From Antedon mediterranea (taxonomy: Eukaryota; Echinodermata; Crinoidea; Comatulida; Antedonidae), in contig NC_092670.1 in the NCBI RefSeq assembly GCF_964355755.1, positions 5,173,001 to 5,237,000 of the forward strand: 64,000 nucleotides of DNA, given 5' to 3'. The position numbers and the translations under genes are program-made. Positions within the stretch are counted from its first letter, which is position 1; every line of letters starts with the position of its first letter. Shown here one piece after another: positions 1 through 12,964 of the stretch. The notes beneath the pieces are model-generated. The model ran no database searches. It was not told where the DNA came from and saw only the letters and a program-made list of their open reading frames with translations.

Positions 1-230
1 AATTGTAAGAACATGACTATCAAAAAACTGTCTTGATGTCAAAAAAGATTGTTATTATTATTCATAATGGACAGACGATTATCGATTACTATAATATTTG
101 TTTCGAACTAATGACTTATACAAAAGTGAAAATATTGATATTTGAAGGTTAACATAGTTAAGTTAAAGGTTAAGAACATAGTTAAGAATCAAATGTCAAA
201 GTTATTAAAATGTAAATGTAAAGGGGGAAT

Positions 231-577
231 TACCTGCAACTTTCAGCCTACTGGGCTGAATTGCGCACAGGCTGGTGTGGACGAGACATACCGCAACTTT
301 CTACTCCCCTAATGCTCTCTTCCTTTCGAGTGCTGCCACCAAATGGCACCTTTTCAACAGGAGCTGAATGGACCAGCACATCGGCGTAACTCCCTACTCT
401 TCCGAGAGATTTACTGGGTTCTGCACACGAGCCATATGTGTACACTGGACCTCCATTCCTTATCAGAGAAGACTATCACTAGAACAATGGTCGAAGAGTG
501 ATTTGAACCTGTGACGATTGTATAGCTATGGTTTGCGGCGGCGCCCTCGTCATAACCGCTTGACCACTCGACTAAAA
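231..577 (-). mobile_element. tRNA(Ser/Leu)-like SINE, family A, copy 1
   Basis: On the minus strand the head reads GAGTGGTCAAGCGGTTATGA (A-box-like), and about 55 bases later GGTTCAAATCACTC (B-box-like), the spacing of a class II tRNA. The body shares blocks with the 10.3-kb copy: a ccagtgtacacata block and a GTTACxCCGxTGTxCTxGTCC block. Diverged and without a clear poly(A) tail; a short tgtaaa repeat lies at its 3' side. Confidence 0.75.
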
Positions 578-2800
578 TTACAGTGTTTTAAAGGCATAAA
601 AGGCATCGACGAAGGTTTTTTGGAAAACTATTGCGCGATATGACCAAAAGCAATTGTTTAAGGAAAGATTTAAAGCTAAATGTTAAAATAACTTATATAT
701 AATTATTTACTGTTTATTAGGTCTATAATATTTTTGTTTAATTCATAACATTGGTAAATACTATAGTGTAATACAGTATATAATGTGCATGGTTTATCGT
801 CTACTGAAAAAAATAAAACAATTGTAGCTGTTAAGTTTAGGATTGAGTGTATTGAAAATGTTTAATTATGGATAAACCAGTACGTGGAAGGTGCCACAAT
901 CACAAACCATTTGATCTCTGGAGCTCAGTATCCTGTTGTTAGATTGTCTTGCTTAGACAGAGCCTCTGTTCGAATATCAAGTTCTATTTTATTTAATTCA
1001 AACTGTTATATATTGGTGATTTGATTTTTATTTACTAACAGTATAAAACGTGTGAATAGATATTCTCTATCGTTGTCAATATAAGAATCCATGTGCCTAG
1101 TAATATTATTATGCATACTGACTGTACATATCAGTAATCCCTTATACATTTCACTCACTGTTTGCTAATGGAGACAATATTTTATCCATGGTCAATATGC
1201 TAATTATTAAACTGTTTTTATTCTGTGTATAACGTATATTTTTATGCATTATGTAACTGAAATAAACTATGTATTAAAAAGGAAATATTGCAGGTATCAG
1301 TTATGTACAGATGGTAAATGCAACCTTTATAGGCGCTAGCCTACAAACAGACACAGATGGTAGAAGATTCGCATACGCATTCCTATTTTAGACATGTGAT
1401 TGATGGTATCTGTAACTTCTTCCAGCTCCACTATCACTGCTTCTTCTTTTTGCCCCAGATCAGCAAAAAAAACGCGGGTCGTTTGTCAATCAAATCGTGC
1501 AGGGAAGCGATATTTACAAATGTAGAGAATGTGCAATTAATAGAACAATGAAATAGTATTACATTACCGTCTCAGACATTGCAAATAGGCTATAGAAAAA
1601 ATGTTTCAATCGAGTTTTGATTAGTTAAAAATGTAGGCTATCCTATAATACATAGGCCTACAGCAATGTTTACGTTCATGTGAGAGGAAGGAATCATGAC
1701 ACGGTTGACGCCTTTGATAACGGCACGTTCTCGGAAACGTACCCTAGCTGTAGGCCTATCTTATTGTACAAAACTAGATAATTAGGCGTAACACTATAGC
1801 GAAACATTACGGAATTGTTTTATGTATTTAACACGATGATGGCAATGAAATTTCGTCTTGACTTTCACATACGCGCTTAAAACTCAAATGGATTCGCTTC
1901 TTCGCGTCGCGTTGTATTGTACGTTACTACTTCCGGGTCATTCACCATAATCACTTCCGGATTAGCGCCCTCTACTGTTTACTTCGCAATAATGTAGACC
2001 TACGTAGGCGCTTTTGTGTTTGTACATAAAGAAATAAGTTATTTTTACTCACAAATCAACACAACAAAGCTAATACAGTACATCAATAAACTTAATACAG
2101 TATTACCATGTAGAAATAAGTTCCATGGTATTACATACAGACATACACGAACAATGAATATAATGTCCATTAACGAACAAAAGCTTTAATAATATTTTTT
2201 TTTCAATATCTGAAGAAAACAATAAGCTGCCTACGTAAGAAGCAGCATAAATAAAGCAACAAGTTGAAAAGCATTTTGATGGATGACGATATCAAATAGG
2301 CGTAGAATAGCAAACCGACGTGTTAAGAATACTAATGAATGAATGTTATCCATGAATATTATCATTTCCTTAGAAAAACTCCTATAGTACGAGTACCTAC
2401 CATCTAACAATTATGAATTCCGGTACTCTATAATAATCTATGGTTTAGCATGGTTTGTGGAATTACCTGCAAACCACTTAACTAGAATCCCTACTATATT
2501 CACTTGGTGTCATTTTCTGACATTACCTCAATGAGTAGGCCTACGGCTCCTACGCTGAATATTTTTACTAATTCTGCCAACTTGGATATTTTAGTGATTT
2601 CCGACAACACAATCACACTGTTCGATGGTATCCAGGGAGAAATACAATTTCCAACTTAATAGAGAATATAATTAAAATTCACAACAATGATAATAATGAT
2701 AATGACAATGATAACACTTAAGTTTATCATAATAGTAATTACCGGTACCGATACATAACAAGAAACTATATGGCCTACATAGAACTATTATATTATTTAA
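578..2800. other. Non-coding stretch with a CpG-richer patch near 1.9 kb
   Basis: AT-rich DNA; no exon recognised. TAGGCCTA occurs at 1653, 1751 and 2536. Positions 1870-1990 are richer in CG, gcg and ccgg than the surroundings (listed separately). Confidence 0.5.
1870..1995. promoter_or_regulatory. Possible promoter-like CpG patch with two ETS-type motifs
   Basis: ACTTCCGG occurs twice in 32 bp (1929-1936 and 1953-1960), each matching the GGAA core of ETS factors on the minus strand, in a patch with many CG dinucleotides amid AT-rich DNA. No TATA box, initiator or downstream exon could be tied to it. A chance cluster or a decayed transposon end is possible. Confidence 0.25.
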
Positions 2801-2960
2801 AGCTCTGTCTACACTATCAAACTTTATGTGCCAAATAAATAAGATGTTATCGTATATGGACATGATGATGTCATATCACTACCATATTTAAGCATATCAC
2901 CACAATATTTGGGCACATCACACTTCTTTGTAAAACTAGTTTGATCGTGTAGACAGCGCT
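2801..2960. mobile_element. MITE family 1, copy 1 (160 bp)
   Basis: Inverted ends: left AGCTCTGTCTACACTATCAA, right the complement of AGCGCTGTCTACACGATCAA. The inside carries the family marks atggacatgatgatgtcatatca and tttgggcacatcaca. Non-autonomous; no ORF. Confidence 0.85.
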
Positions 2961-3183
2961 TTGAGCCTACAGGGAATTGTCTGCGTTTTCTCTTTACAAC
3001 CGAATTTAATTTATTGTGCCGTAATTTTCCTTTTGATGCATGCGTCATCCGAAGAGTACTTTGAGTTCTCTAGGCCTAATTCTTGTAAACACAAATATCA
3101 TCATTTTTTACAGACATCATACTTATTGTTCCAAGCCTAACAGCTTACATAACGCATTATTATAACAAATTACAAATGCTTTA

Positions 3184-3868
3184 GGGTATGTTCAGACTCA
3201 CGGAGTTACGGTGGAGTTATCTACGCAAGGCGTACGGTAATCCGTGGCGTTAAAAGCCAAGGTGTTAAGACACAACGATCAACATTCCAATGCCTTGCGT
3301 TTAAAACACTCTGATCAGGTCAAAGCAGATAGAACTATATGTATACATTCATGACAATGCATGAAAGTTTACATCGTTTACATTGTTCTTTTTATTTTTA
3401 TTTATATAATGTTTACCTTCAAATATACTGATTTGTTCTTACTACTGTACTTGTAGAATTGCATTTTAATTCAAAATAATTTAAAACGAAATTGTTACAT
3501 GGATAATTATCTGATTAATTGATTTAATTTATGAAAATATCATATTACTGACGCCAACTTTACTGTTCTTTAAAATCTGAACCTGAAAATACATTTGATA
3601 TAGCTATTTCGCTGTCGTATTATAGGGTACGGGTATGTAGTTGCTGTCTGCTAATCGTGGTCGTGTATTTTCATTTTTTAAGGTTAAAATCACTGATGCA
3701 TCACTGGATTGGTGTTATGAAATCTACCCTCTCCCGCTAGAGTTATTAACGCCACTCGCGGAGTAACAGCTTCCTAACGCTAATCCGCGGCATGGTTCAG
3801 ACACAAAAATTATGTACGCCGCTTACATACCTCCAGGCCACCGTAACTCCGTGAGTCTGAACATACCC
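3184..3868. mobile_element. PIF/Harbinger-like non-autonomous element (685 bp), copy 1
   Basis: Starts GGGTATGTTCAGACTCACGG and ends with its exact complement; the inverted arms continue, less perfectly, through the GAGTTACGGTGGAGTTAT region. It is flanked by TTA on both sides (3181-3183 and 3869-3871), the 3-bp target duplication expected of PIF/Harbinger. Subterminal blocks at both ends recur in opposite orientation in the longer copy at 33642-34527, which carries the remnant of a Myb/SANT-like ORF. No ORF is left here. Confidence 0.88.
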
Positions 3869-3871
3869 TTA

Positions 3872-4863
3872 GTAGTGCTTATAATAACCTGATAGATAAT
3901 ACATTACAATAATGCCTCTGTATTTCAATGACGTAAAAACTAATATGTCAAAAATATCACAACAAAAAAATTCCATATACACCTGCCATCGCAATATGAC
4001 TCAGTTATCAGGTTGAGAATAGGAGAAGTCTATTACGGCGTGGATACCAAACATGAACAGTTCAATGTAGGCAGATGTTACTGCGTACTGCACATGAGAA
4101 TACATAATAAAAGGCATAAAGGTAGGCCTATGCTTGCTTTTATGAGTGCCAAGATTGAAATAACTCCAAAGCGGGTGTCTCTCTCACACCCACACCAGTA
4201 GATCAAAACCTTCACAGTAGGCCTACAGTAATTTCGGTCATGATTCTATGACAGCCCACTACTCCTCTATGGTGAATTTCAATTGAAGTTAAATCCCAGT
4301 CATTTGGAACCTCATTACCTCAACCCTCCGACCTTCGCGAAGGGTGATTCTATGTAGTTCTTTTCTGGTCATTTCAATACTCTACACCCCACTATGGAGA
4401 AGGCATAACGAACAACCCGCACACGTCTGTGAAGATGCGAATTGTTAGTACTGTAGTAATTATGTTATATTGGAAAGCAGCACATGTATAACAAATGCAT
4501 CTCACACACAACATTTGTAGAAAGTATTGCTTGGATACTGATTATCTTTCCTTTAACCTTTTTTATGTTCAGTATATTTAATTAATTATAGATTATTATG
4601 AATAAATTCATGCCTAATCCATACATCAAATTTGCTGTATAAAGTTTTAGTAAAGCTTAGTTACCTCTCTATGAGGACGTACGCGCAACGCAATTGCCAT
4701 TTGACTAATCAAATAGTTTGATTATCCGTCACTTGTGATTTGGCAAATTACCAGCGCGATGCGTGTGCGTCGTCATTGCGTTGCGTCCCAGTTCAAACAA
4801 AGCATAAAGCCGTACAACAGAACACACAAGAGAAGCCAGTAGACGATGTAGTACATGTGCGTA
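3872..4863. other. Unassigned non-coding DNA
   Basis: No exon, RNA gene or clear element recognised. Contains TAGGCCTA at 4123 and 4218. Confidence 0.5.
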
Positions 4864-5239
4864 AAGCTGATTTTCCATTAGGCGAATTTGTTCACGCGAA
4901 TCCAACGTTTCGAAGAGAAAAAAATCGCCTACTCTCTTTCCACTACATGAGTGAATAGCTGCAACGTTCATGTTCCTCGCGTGGTTGCTGAGCATTTCGA
5001 TTCGCATGAGTGCTCATGAAAGCGTCATAGCTCATTTCCTGAGCTCTGATTGGTTGCGCAATATTTCGCTTCGCAAAAAATAGAAACCATTCGAACTAGT
5101 AAATTTCGCTGAAGCGAAAAATCAAAGGAAATAGAATTCGTAGAAGAAGGCAGTATGACAGACAGAAACGCGAATACGCATGTGCATAGCATGACGCTAT
5201 CGATTCGCGCGAACAAATTCGCCTAGTGGAAAATAGGCT
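4864..5239. mobile_element. MITE family 2, copy 1 (376 bp)
   Basis: Left end AAGCTGATTTTCCATTAGGC followed by GAATTTGTTCacGCGAATC; the right end is the complement with few changes (GAACAAATTCGCCTAGTGGA...). Flanked by TA, which suggests Tc1/mariner-type mobilisation. CG-rich for the region. It abuts the second copy and shares one TA with it. Confidence 0.85.
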
Positions 5240-5241
5240 TA

Positions 5242-5402
5242 AAGCTGATTTTCCACAAGGCGAATTTGTTAGCGCGAATCGAAAGCGTCAGCTTATACGC
5301 ATGCGTATTCATGTTTCCATCTTCCAAATCCCTATCTACGCATGCGTATAACCTGACGCATTCGATTCGCTCGAACAAATTCGCCTAGTGGAAAATCGGC
5401 TT
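5242..5402. mobile_element. MITE family 2, copy 2 (161 bp)
   Basis: Nearly a full palindrome: AAGCTGATTTTCCACAAGGC ... ACGCATGCGTAT ... ending in the complement of the start (GTGGAAAATCGGCTT), with arms of about 60 bp. TA on both sides (5240-5241 and 5403-5404). The motif ATACGCATGCGTAT occurs once in each arm. Back-to-back with copy 1. Confidence 0.88.
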
Positions 5403-5404
5403 TA

Positions 5405-8204
5405 GACCTTTTGCAGTAACGCAGCAGTTTAACGTAATTCAACGTTAACTAATATTAATAACATACATAATATTTTTTAATAAAATGTAATAACCGGCAC
5501 ATTATCATAATTTTAGAATAAGCTCCTTTCTCATTTTTTGTTTGTTTACGATACAAAATTATTCTTACTAATAAATAGTTTATCTCTATTAATTACACAA
5601 ATAATTACTTCTTCATTTCGAATAGACATATATACTGCATATTGATTAAATAAATAATTCAAAATATCACGCAACAGCGGGAGTATAGTTCGATCAGACA
5701 GTAAAACAGCCCATTAATGACCATAGGCGGTTATCCTCAAGTCAACCATTAAATATCCAATCAAGGTATTCTAAGTTATTACTGTGGATTAGTATCACTC
5801 GTTATTGTTCATCTTCATTACAAAAGTATAGAATACAGAGTAGGCAACATAATAAAAGATACAATCAGTTTTAATTATACAAAGTTAATAATATTTAAAA
5901 GTAAAGTGTGCTAAATCCCATCCTAATAGAAATAACATCTACTGTACTAACACAGGTAGGCCTAATATTCAATTCTAGCCGACTAAAAAAACAAATTCAA
6001 CTGAGAAAAATATACTGTAAGAATAGCTTTATTGTGGGGTCCAATCAACATAATACAAAGATAGAATTATAAGATACACAAAATCGTATGCAGTAAAAGG
6101 TAAAAGTATTGAAGAATATACGCAATAATAAACAAATACAAAAGACACATTTTTTTTAACTTTTTGAGCCTCATGAAACAAATTATTAGTTTAGAGACGG
6201 TCTTGAAAAAACAACTGTGGAAGTGTATCGAATGACAGAAAGATTGATTGTGAAAGTCACATGTAGGTTTAAGTTTCATGAAAAAAGTCCAGAGACTGAA
6301 GAAAAACTGATGAAATAGTAGTATTACCTTTATGAAAGAGATGTGAAGTATGTCTTTTAGCTTGCTGGAAATAATGTGTTTATTTGAATCACAGGTATTA
6401 GGAAAATAAAACAAAGATTAAGGGAAGCGAATATAGAACTGAAAAGTAAGGTCTGCTAAAAAATATCTGATGTAAACACTCTTAACACATTACAAATCTA
6501 TATACCATAGCTACAATAGTAAAGATTGTCCTTCTAATTAAAATACCATGTCATGTCTTGTCCTCATCTTATGTTAGCCTCAACCTACGATAGTAATTGA
6601 ATTTTATATTATATTCATAATCAACCAATAATCTGATCTGGGAAATTAAATACTGTCTAATTTGACGTGGAACGTCCAAATTATAGAGAATAATCTATAA
6701 TTAAACCTACAACCCAGTCTATATTCGCATGAATGCAAAAGTTTCCAGATCTTGCTTAGCACTACGCAAGCAAGTGGTCAATTATAGCTTAGACATTACC
6801 ATTCTGTATGTGGGTAAAGGGTGACATAATTATGAATAATTGTATTGTCTAAATTTAAATGCAATATTGTTGGATTAGGTTTTTTTTTAAACATTACTTT
6901 TTATAAATTTATAGGTTTTGCAAATTGTTTTTCATGATGTGTCTGCGTGGGAGTAGGCTACATCAGTCTAAATATATCAGAAATACTAAAAACAGGATTT
7001 GTTTTCTTCACGTGTAGGTTGGCGGTTTATTTAAACAGTGTTTTCCATAGGAGTACGGTAAGGCGTTTAGAGTTGACACGAAAAAGAATGTTGTAAGTGA
7101 ATGCCAATATGTTTATGATGAAATAAAGATTGATTTTATTTACCCATGATACATTTATCAAATTACAAATTAACCGACGACGTGATGATGGACATACACG
7201 ATATTAAAACATTTCGGCTTATTTACTCAATACTCGACAATCCAGCAAAATAATAAATTAATTACCTGCGAATAATGTTATAGTTCATCATTTCAAACAA
7301 GCCGAATGTTGTCTTCAAAAACAATGTAATCCGTCGATGTTTACCAGATTGATAATTAACAGTTCTGTGATTTATTTTATTGTTAAGAAAAACTTGAAGT
7401 CAATTGGAAGTTTAGCACAGAACTCACAAATACTTGTAATGTTTGAAAATAACTGAAATGGGGTTATAAATCTATTGCAAGGACCTGAATCCAAATAAAT
7501 TGACATATTGAAATGGAATAGTCCTATGTTCTGCGCGTAAATCGTGTACTGTCCTAAACATACATACATAGGTGTATATATATTTACATACCTGAAAGGG
7601 CCGCCTTTGTGATATAAGACTGACGTTAATGTATAGAATAACACGCAATATATTCTCCTCTCTGTTTGGAATAAGAACGATAAACAAAATACTAATCATT
7701 TGCTGTGTTCTAATTAAAATAAATTCCGCGATGACAGACAAGCGTGTTAAAAATTTCAGTCGGAAAAATAATGAGTGGTCAGTTTATATCTGATTTTTAT
7801 TAAGAACTAGTGCTGTAAACTATCATTCTGTTTATTGATTGATTGCGATGCGAGAAGGTGTATTATTGCGCATCCTAAGCTGCAGTCAATGCCAAGTCAA
7901 ACTACTAAGATTGGTTATCGTGTGGTTGTCGGAAAGAAATAACGGAAACGAAAGCTTGGAGTAAATATATTTAAACAGTAGGTATATATTTGAATATTGT
8001 ATACCAATGTGGTAAAACAAATAAACTAAAACAATTTGAGGCACATGTGTAGGCTTACATACAGTCCTAAGTAGAAAAAATATGAACAAAAAGGAATAAC
8101 TTAAACTGCCTCAATTTATTTTCTTTGACTGAATCCTGGCATAGACCATCAGGGAATATACCTTGCTTATAACCTTAAAAAATATGAATAAACATAACAA
8201 TAGC
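5405..8204. other. AT-rich non-coding DNA
   Basis: No exons or RNA genes recognised; the ORFs present are low-complexity, Phe/Ile/Leu-rich by-products of AT-rich sequence. TAGGCCTA at 5957. Confidence 0.5.
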
Positions 8205-8285
8205 TTACAACCATTTGGGCATATTGCCATATTTGGACACTTCACACTTTTGTTGTCAAACTAGTTTGATAGTGTAGACAGCGCT
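8205..8285. mobile_element. MITE family 1, right-end fragment
   Basis: Carries ttggacacttcacac and the right end CTAGTTTGATAGTGTAGACA plus GCGCT, matching the other copies; the left end is missing. Confidence 0.75.
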
Positions 8286-8869
8286 TAACTATACAAGAAA
8301 ACAGAATCGAAACACGCCTTATTAGCTAGTATTAGCAACCGCCAAACGAATGTTTATTAGTTCTGTTGGTGACTGTTATTATTTTTTCCCCACATTATTC
8401 GCTTTAATTATTGTTTTACAAATGATAACATTTGGTTTAATTACATTGCATATTTATTGATATTATAAAGTATCAATCACTTTGATGTAGCCGGTGACCG
8501 TTTATATAGACTGTCACCTCCTGTAAGTCTAATTATGATTAATGACAAAAATTTCTCAAACAATGGATTTCAAATTAGTTGCATGATTTCCAATAAGAAT
8601 GATCAGTTCAAGTTTCAGCCAACCACCAAATGTGTAGACGTGAACACTAATTTATTTTCTTCATGTTAATCAAATTAATTAAGTGGTTTAACGGTATTTG
8701 TCTATTAGGCCTACGCTTTATTTCAGAGTCTATCGCAGCGTTTTTAGTCTTATACGCATTTTCAAATCTTAAACAAGTTCGCCACTTTTCAGTCTATATC
8801 TAAACAAAATTGCATTTTGGTATATTTGTTGTAGGCCTATACGTAAACTCCTGAAAACTCTCTGTGCTT

Positions 8870-8926
8870 TCACCGGCCAAATGGCTGAAAACCCGGTATT
8901 CTTATTCTTATTCTTTATTGCCATCA
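8870..8926 (+). mobile_element. Probable non-LTR retrotransposon 3' tail
   Basis: CACCGGCCAAATGGCTGAAA, then acccggta and a short ttcttat repeat. The complementary CGGCCAaatGGCTG hairpin followed by a simple-repeat tail is typical of LINE 3' ends. Only the tail is present and the family is not identified. Confidence 0.4.
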
Positions 8927-9695
8927 AACAACAACAATCAAACAAACAACTGCAAAGTAAGTGGCAGGAAACACAAAAGGGAACTAAATCTTATGGATGA
9001 ACTTCTTTCATAATACTGGATTTTAAAACCGTGTATCAATGGTTTGTATCCGACATTAATTTATTTAATATAAAGTTATTGAATAATTGAAAAAATATTA
9101 ATCCATACATAAAATAACCGATGCAGAATTAAGTGGCATTATGCTGGCTTTTTAGATTTTCTATCACTTATTATTGTCTTAACTAACGGATTCATGTTTT
9201 TGATAATTTAGTAACTCATGAATATTAATAAAGATTAATCAACTTTATTGACGCGAACACGCGTCTTGATGATAGCGGTAAAAACAAATGATGAGTAAGT
9301 TTAGCTCAACTATAAGAAAATGTCTTAGTGATTATCAATATGTTTTATTCATTTTTAAATAATATGTACGGTATTTAAGCATTTTCACAATAGGTAAATA
9401 CCGGGCAAATAGAAAAACTTGCAACAGCATATGCTAAAGCACTGAGTTCTATATATTTCGAATCAACTGGAAAAATATTACCATATTTGTAAATAAATCT
9501 AAACAACGAAACGTAACGTACACATGCATACTCTTCCCTGTGTATACATCGTATGCGCACTTTGGTTGTTCTATTGAAATATTGTAATTGAATATTTGAA
9601 TCGTTTTTACTTTAATACAATCGGAGGACAAACCAAAAAACGAATAAAGTTAATTGTTTAAATTTAAAATGTAAACTAATAATATGATGTTTTTT

Positions 9696-9718
9696 AGAAT
9701 GTACATTTTGTACATTCT
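9696..9718. repeat. Perfect 10-bp hairpin
   Basis: AGAATGTACA, loop ttt, TGTACATTCT. Fully complementary arms in AT-rich DNA; no T-run follows, and no gene is adjacent. Function unknown. Confidence 0.8.
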
Positions 9719-10289
9719 TGATTCAGTTTTTTCAATACTGGTGGTCCTACGCATGGCACTGAGACATTTGTATAAGTATGCCTACGTTTTGTCAGTCTGT
9801 CTTTTGATCTAGTATTCTGTCTATGGTAAAACAAGTTTTAAAAAAGAGTGATGAAAAGCGCACATCAAGATTAGCTGAAACATGGTAGGCCAGCATAAGA
9901 AACAAATTTGGTACTTATTGTTATCCACTAGTTTAAGAAGTTTAAATTTGTGAAAGTATTTCGTCATAGGACTAAGAAATCGCACGTAATGCTCTTTTCT
10001 GGAGTCTAAAAAGCTCTTGTAAATGTAAATGTACTACACCATTCTTATGTTGCAGTAACTTAGTATTAGTATTGAATGAGTGATCTGTATGTAAAATAAG
10101 GAAAAGTTGGTAAAAATTTATAGTTATATGCCAACATATCGAGATATTGCCTTTGTGGTAATATTGATATGCTTCTTAAATTTGAAAAATTCATCGATAT
10201 AAAGACTGGCCTTGTCGTTCACGTGCTATTGACAGTGACCTAATTGGTTCTGCAATGTCAAGATGGACCTTCTGATTTCCAAAGGATGT

Positions 10290-10645
10290 ACGGTGAGTGG
10301 CCGAGCGGTTAAGACAGTGGAACCGTAATTACGTAGCCATAACATCGGCAAGGGTTCGAGGCTCACTCGCTCCATGGTTCTGGTGGTAGAACGAGTCTTC
10401 TCGGATAAGGACTATAAACCATAGGTCCAGTGTACACATAGCTCATGCGCACTTTAAAGAACCTAGTACATCGAGGAGGGGGTTACCCCGGTGTACTAGT
10501 CCACACAAACACAGCCACTGTCACACACTGTGCAAATTGGGACTGGACCGTTTTAGAGGTGTTTACCACCTGTTGGTCCAGATCCTTCACTAACTGTGTT
10601 AGTGAGAAGTCGAATAAATAAAATAAAAAAATTAATAAAATAACG
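10290..10645 (+). mobile_element. tRNA(Ser/Leu)-like SINE, family A, copy 2 (fullest)
   Basis: The head GAGTGGCCGAGCGGTTAAGA has an A-box-like core and GGGTTCGAGGCTCACTCGC a B-box, separated as in a class II tRNA. GTGAG near the start and CTCAC after the B-box look like the remains of an acceptor stem. The body includes gttctggtggtagaacgagt, ggtccagtgtacacat and gaggggttaccccgg, shared with the copies at 0.2, 29.9 and 47.5 kb, and ends in an A-rich taaataaaataaa tail. Confidence 0.88.
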
Positions 10646-12589
10646 ATCATAGGGTTTCGGATATTAAACATTTTTGTAAGACCGATCTATTGGCCCACGG
10701 TGAATACTGTGATTGGTTAAATTACGGATTGATACTATAGTTTTCAAGTAAACTATAGTAGGCTACAGGTAGGCCTATATACAATAAGATAGATATTGCA
10801 CCCGATGTACCAACTTCCGGCTTGCGTACTGGTTTCATAGTTGTGATGAAAAGAATATGACAAATTAAATTAAATCAGCAATCAATAAAGAATATCTAAC
10901 ATCGTGGAAAAGTTGTGATTCTTATACAAGAGTTACTTAAGCCTGTCGAGAATATCTGCTAGAGTAGATAATCGCTATCACATAAATCACACTACTAGGA
11001 AACCGGCTGAAAACAATAAGCATGCTTCAAGCCACGAGGCTCAAAGGATTAGCATATTGTCGGTCCAAGTCTTCAACAGACGCACACCTTTCTATCAAAT
11101 CTATTTTTTCAATAACGTCTGTGGAATATATAAACAAAGTTGTATATTATAAAGATGTACATGTATGGTGTTCCTCTTGGGCTTAAATTTAAATCCCAAA
11201 CTAACATAGATCATTCATAACCTTAAAAATTGGAGATTGGGCCTGTTGCAATGTTTATTCTCTTACTTGGTGGTAGATATATTACTAGGCCTATTATAGA
11301 TCCTGAAAAACTACACCAACATGTCGTTTTGAATATAACATTATACTTCAAAATTGGCTGGATTATGAGATGACGAAATGGAATGGACGGAAAAAACAAT
11401 AAGAAGTCAATATTAGCCTTCTTCCCTATCCCAAAATGAATAGAGGCAATCCAAAATGAAACGGACAATGCCCTCCACAACACTTTATTTTATCATTTCT
11501 ATTAAAAATGTTGTAAATTAAAGTGCGTATAAAACAGCCTTTTACTTAGATATGTTGCAGTTGTTTTAAAAAAAGCGCGTATGACGTCAGTAATGTAAAT
11601 ATAACTCAGTAGCAGGATGTTTACGTGGGTTTTGGTAATATGAATAAGTTGGATATTTTAGGTATTGGCGACATTTACAAATATATACAAAATGAATGAC
11701 ACGTTTTACGTTGGGTATTTCCAGAGATGATGTTGGATTATGCAAACACATAAGTTATTTTGAATTTAATCATTGAAGAAAATATGAGAAGATTACTTAA
11801 ATCCTAACAGTCTAATTATCTTGTTTAAAGAATATTTGTTTATAATTTACTATTTATTGACGTCAACTTGCTTTCAATGTATTCCATTAATTGTAATAAT
11901 AAATCTAATCTTATAAACAGAAATACAACAACAAAAAACACGAAAGAGTGAAATTACAATTAATTTAATTAGGAGACGCTTTTAATAGTGTGTGACTATT
12001 TAAAAAAAAAAGTTTTCTTTTTTTTTTCAAATTAAAAATAAAATTAGAGATAAATATTTATTTTTATCTCTTTTTGGTGAAATTATACAAAATATATTAT
12101 ACTTATATAATTTTAGGAAATTAAAGAGGCAAAATGTGTTTTCTGATATTGAAATCTACATAAATTTACTGGTTAAAAACTGTTAAATTATGACGTACAA
12201 TAGGCCTATATGATCCATTTGTTCAAAATAAAAAATAAACTGCTCTGTGGTTTTCAATTTGTTCAAACGGTTTTAAAGCGTGCGTTCTCTAAAGCTTGTC
12301 AACGTTTAAGAGCGAGAGTAAGGCGTTAAGTCATTTTTAAGTAAATTATGAGATACAAACGCTTGATGCGAAGAAACGCATTTGTCACTTAAAACAATAA
12401 TTAGATAACCATATTACTTATAATAAATGGACATATAGCAAGTAATAAAATGGCACGAATTGAATTGAAATACAATTTTAATTCTATACATGCACAAGGC
12501 AACCGATAGTGGTACACTTACTGTATTGTAACCGCCAAATTAATCGTAATGGAACATGTGTACAACAATATAGAAGAAGGTTGGATAAT
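10646..12589. other. AT-rich non-coding DNA
   Basis: Nothing coding recognised. The minus-strand ORF at 11223-11483 has no recognisable domain. Runs of A and T around 12000-12070. TAGGCCTA at 10770, 11286 and 12201. Confidence 0.5.
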
Positions 12590-12775
12590 ACGAAATCAAG
12601 GATGGCCTACTTTAACCAAGAAGAAGGTAGAATGAGTAAGAAATAATACAAAAGCAACGCGTTTTGACTCGTCGATACGAGTCATCTTGAGATACTGTAG
12701 CGTCGTGCGTAGTTTTAAGGTCGTCAGGAGAACTTTAAACATGTTCTCTCCCGACGAGACCACTGTCTGAGTTGG
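12590..12775 (-). mobile_element. Possible Penelope-like or related fragment with stem-loop + AAAAC motif
   Basis: On the minus strand: AAGATGACTCGTATCGACGA then GTCAAAACGCG. The hairpin GACTCG/CGAGTC (12666-12683) follows GATGA-like sequence and is followed by AAAAC, probably GAAAC before a CpG change. A second inverted repeat lies next to it (GTCGTCAGGAGAAC near 12720-12735, complement GTTCTCTCCCGACGAGAC near 12741-12758). No protein is left. The assignment rests on the resemblance of this layout to motifs in Penelope-like elements. Confidence 0.35.
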
Positions 12776-12964
12776 CCTTAAAAACTGGAGAAAGAATCCA
12801 ACAAAACAGAAGAAATTTGTTCAGATAATAAATGGCAGATCATCGGTGTCTGCATCTATAATTGTTACAGTATCATAAGCAAATTCTGTGATACAGAATT
12901 ACATTTCTATCATGTCATTGACGCCATATGCTATGTGACACTGCAGTGTTTATGTATTAAAGAA

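Larger units (their letters stand above)
8286..10289. other. Non-coding DNA with a retroelement-like tail and a perfect small hairpin
   Basis: Mostly unassigned AT-rich DNA. A tail-like stretch lies at 8870-8926 and a hairpin at 9696-9718, both listed separately. TAGGCCTA at 8706 and 8832. Confidence 0.5.

Noticed and set aside
4729-5007. ORFs of 92 and 72 codons on opposite strands
   Set aside because: They overlap each other and run into the inverted end of a MITE; no protein features.
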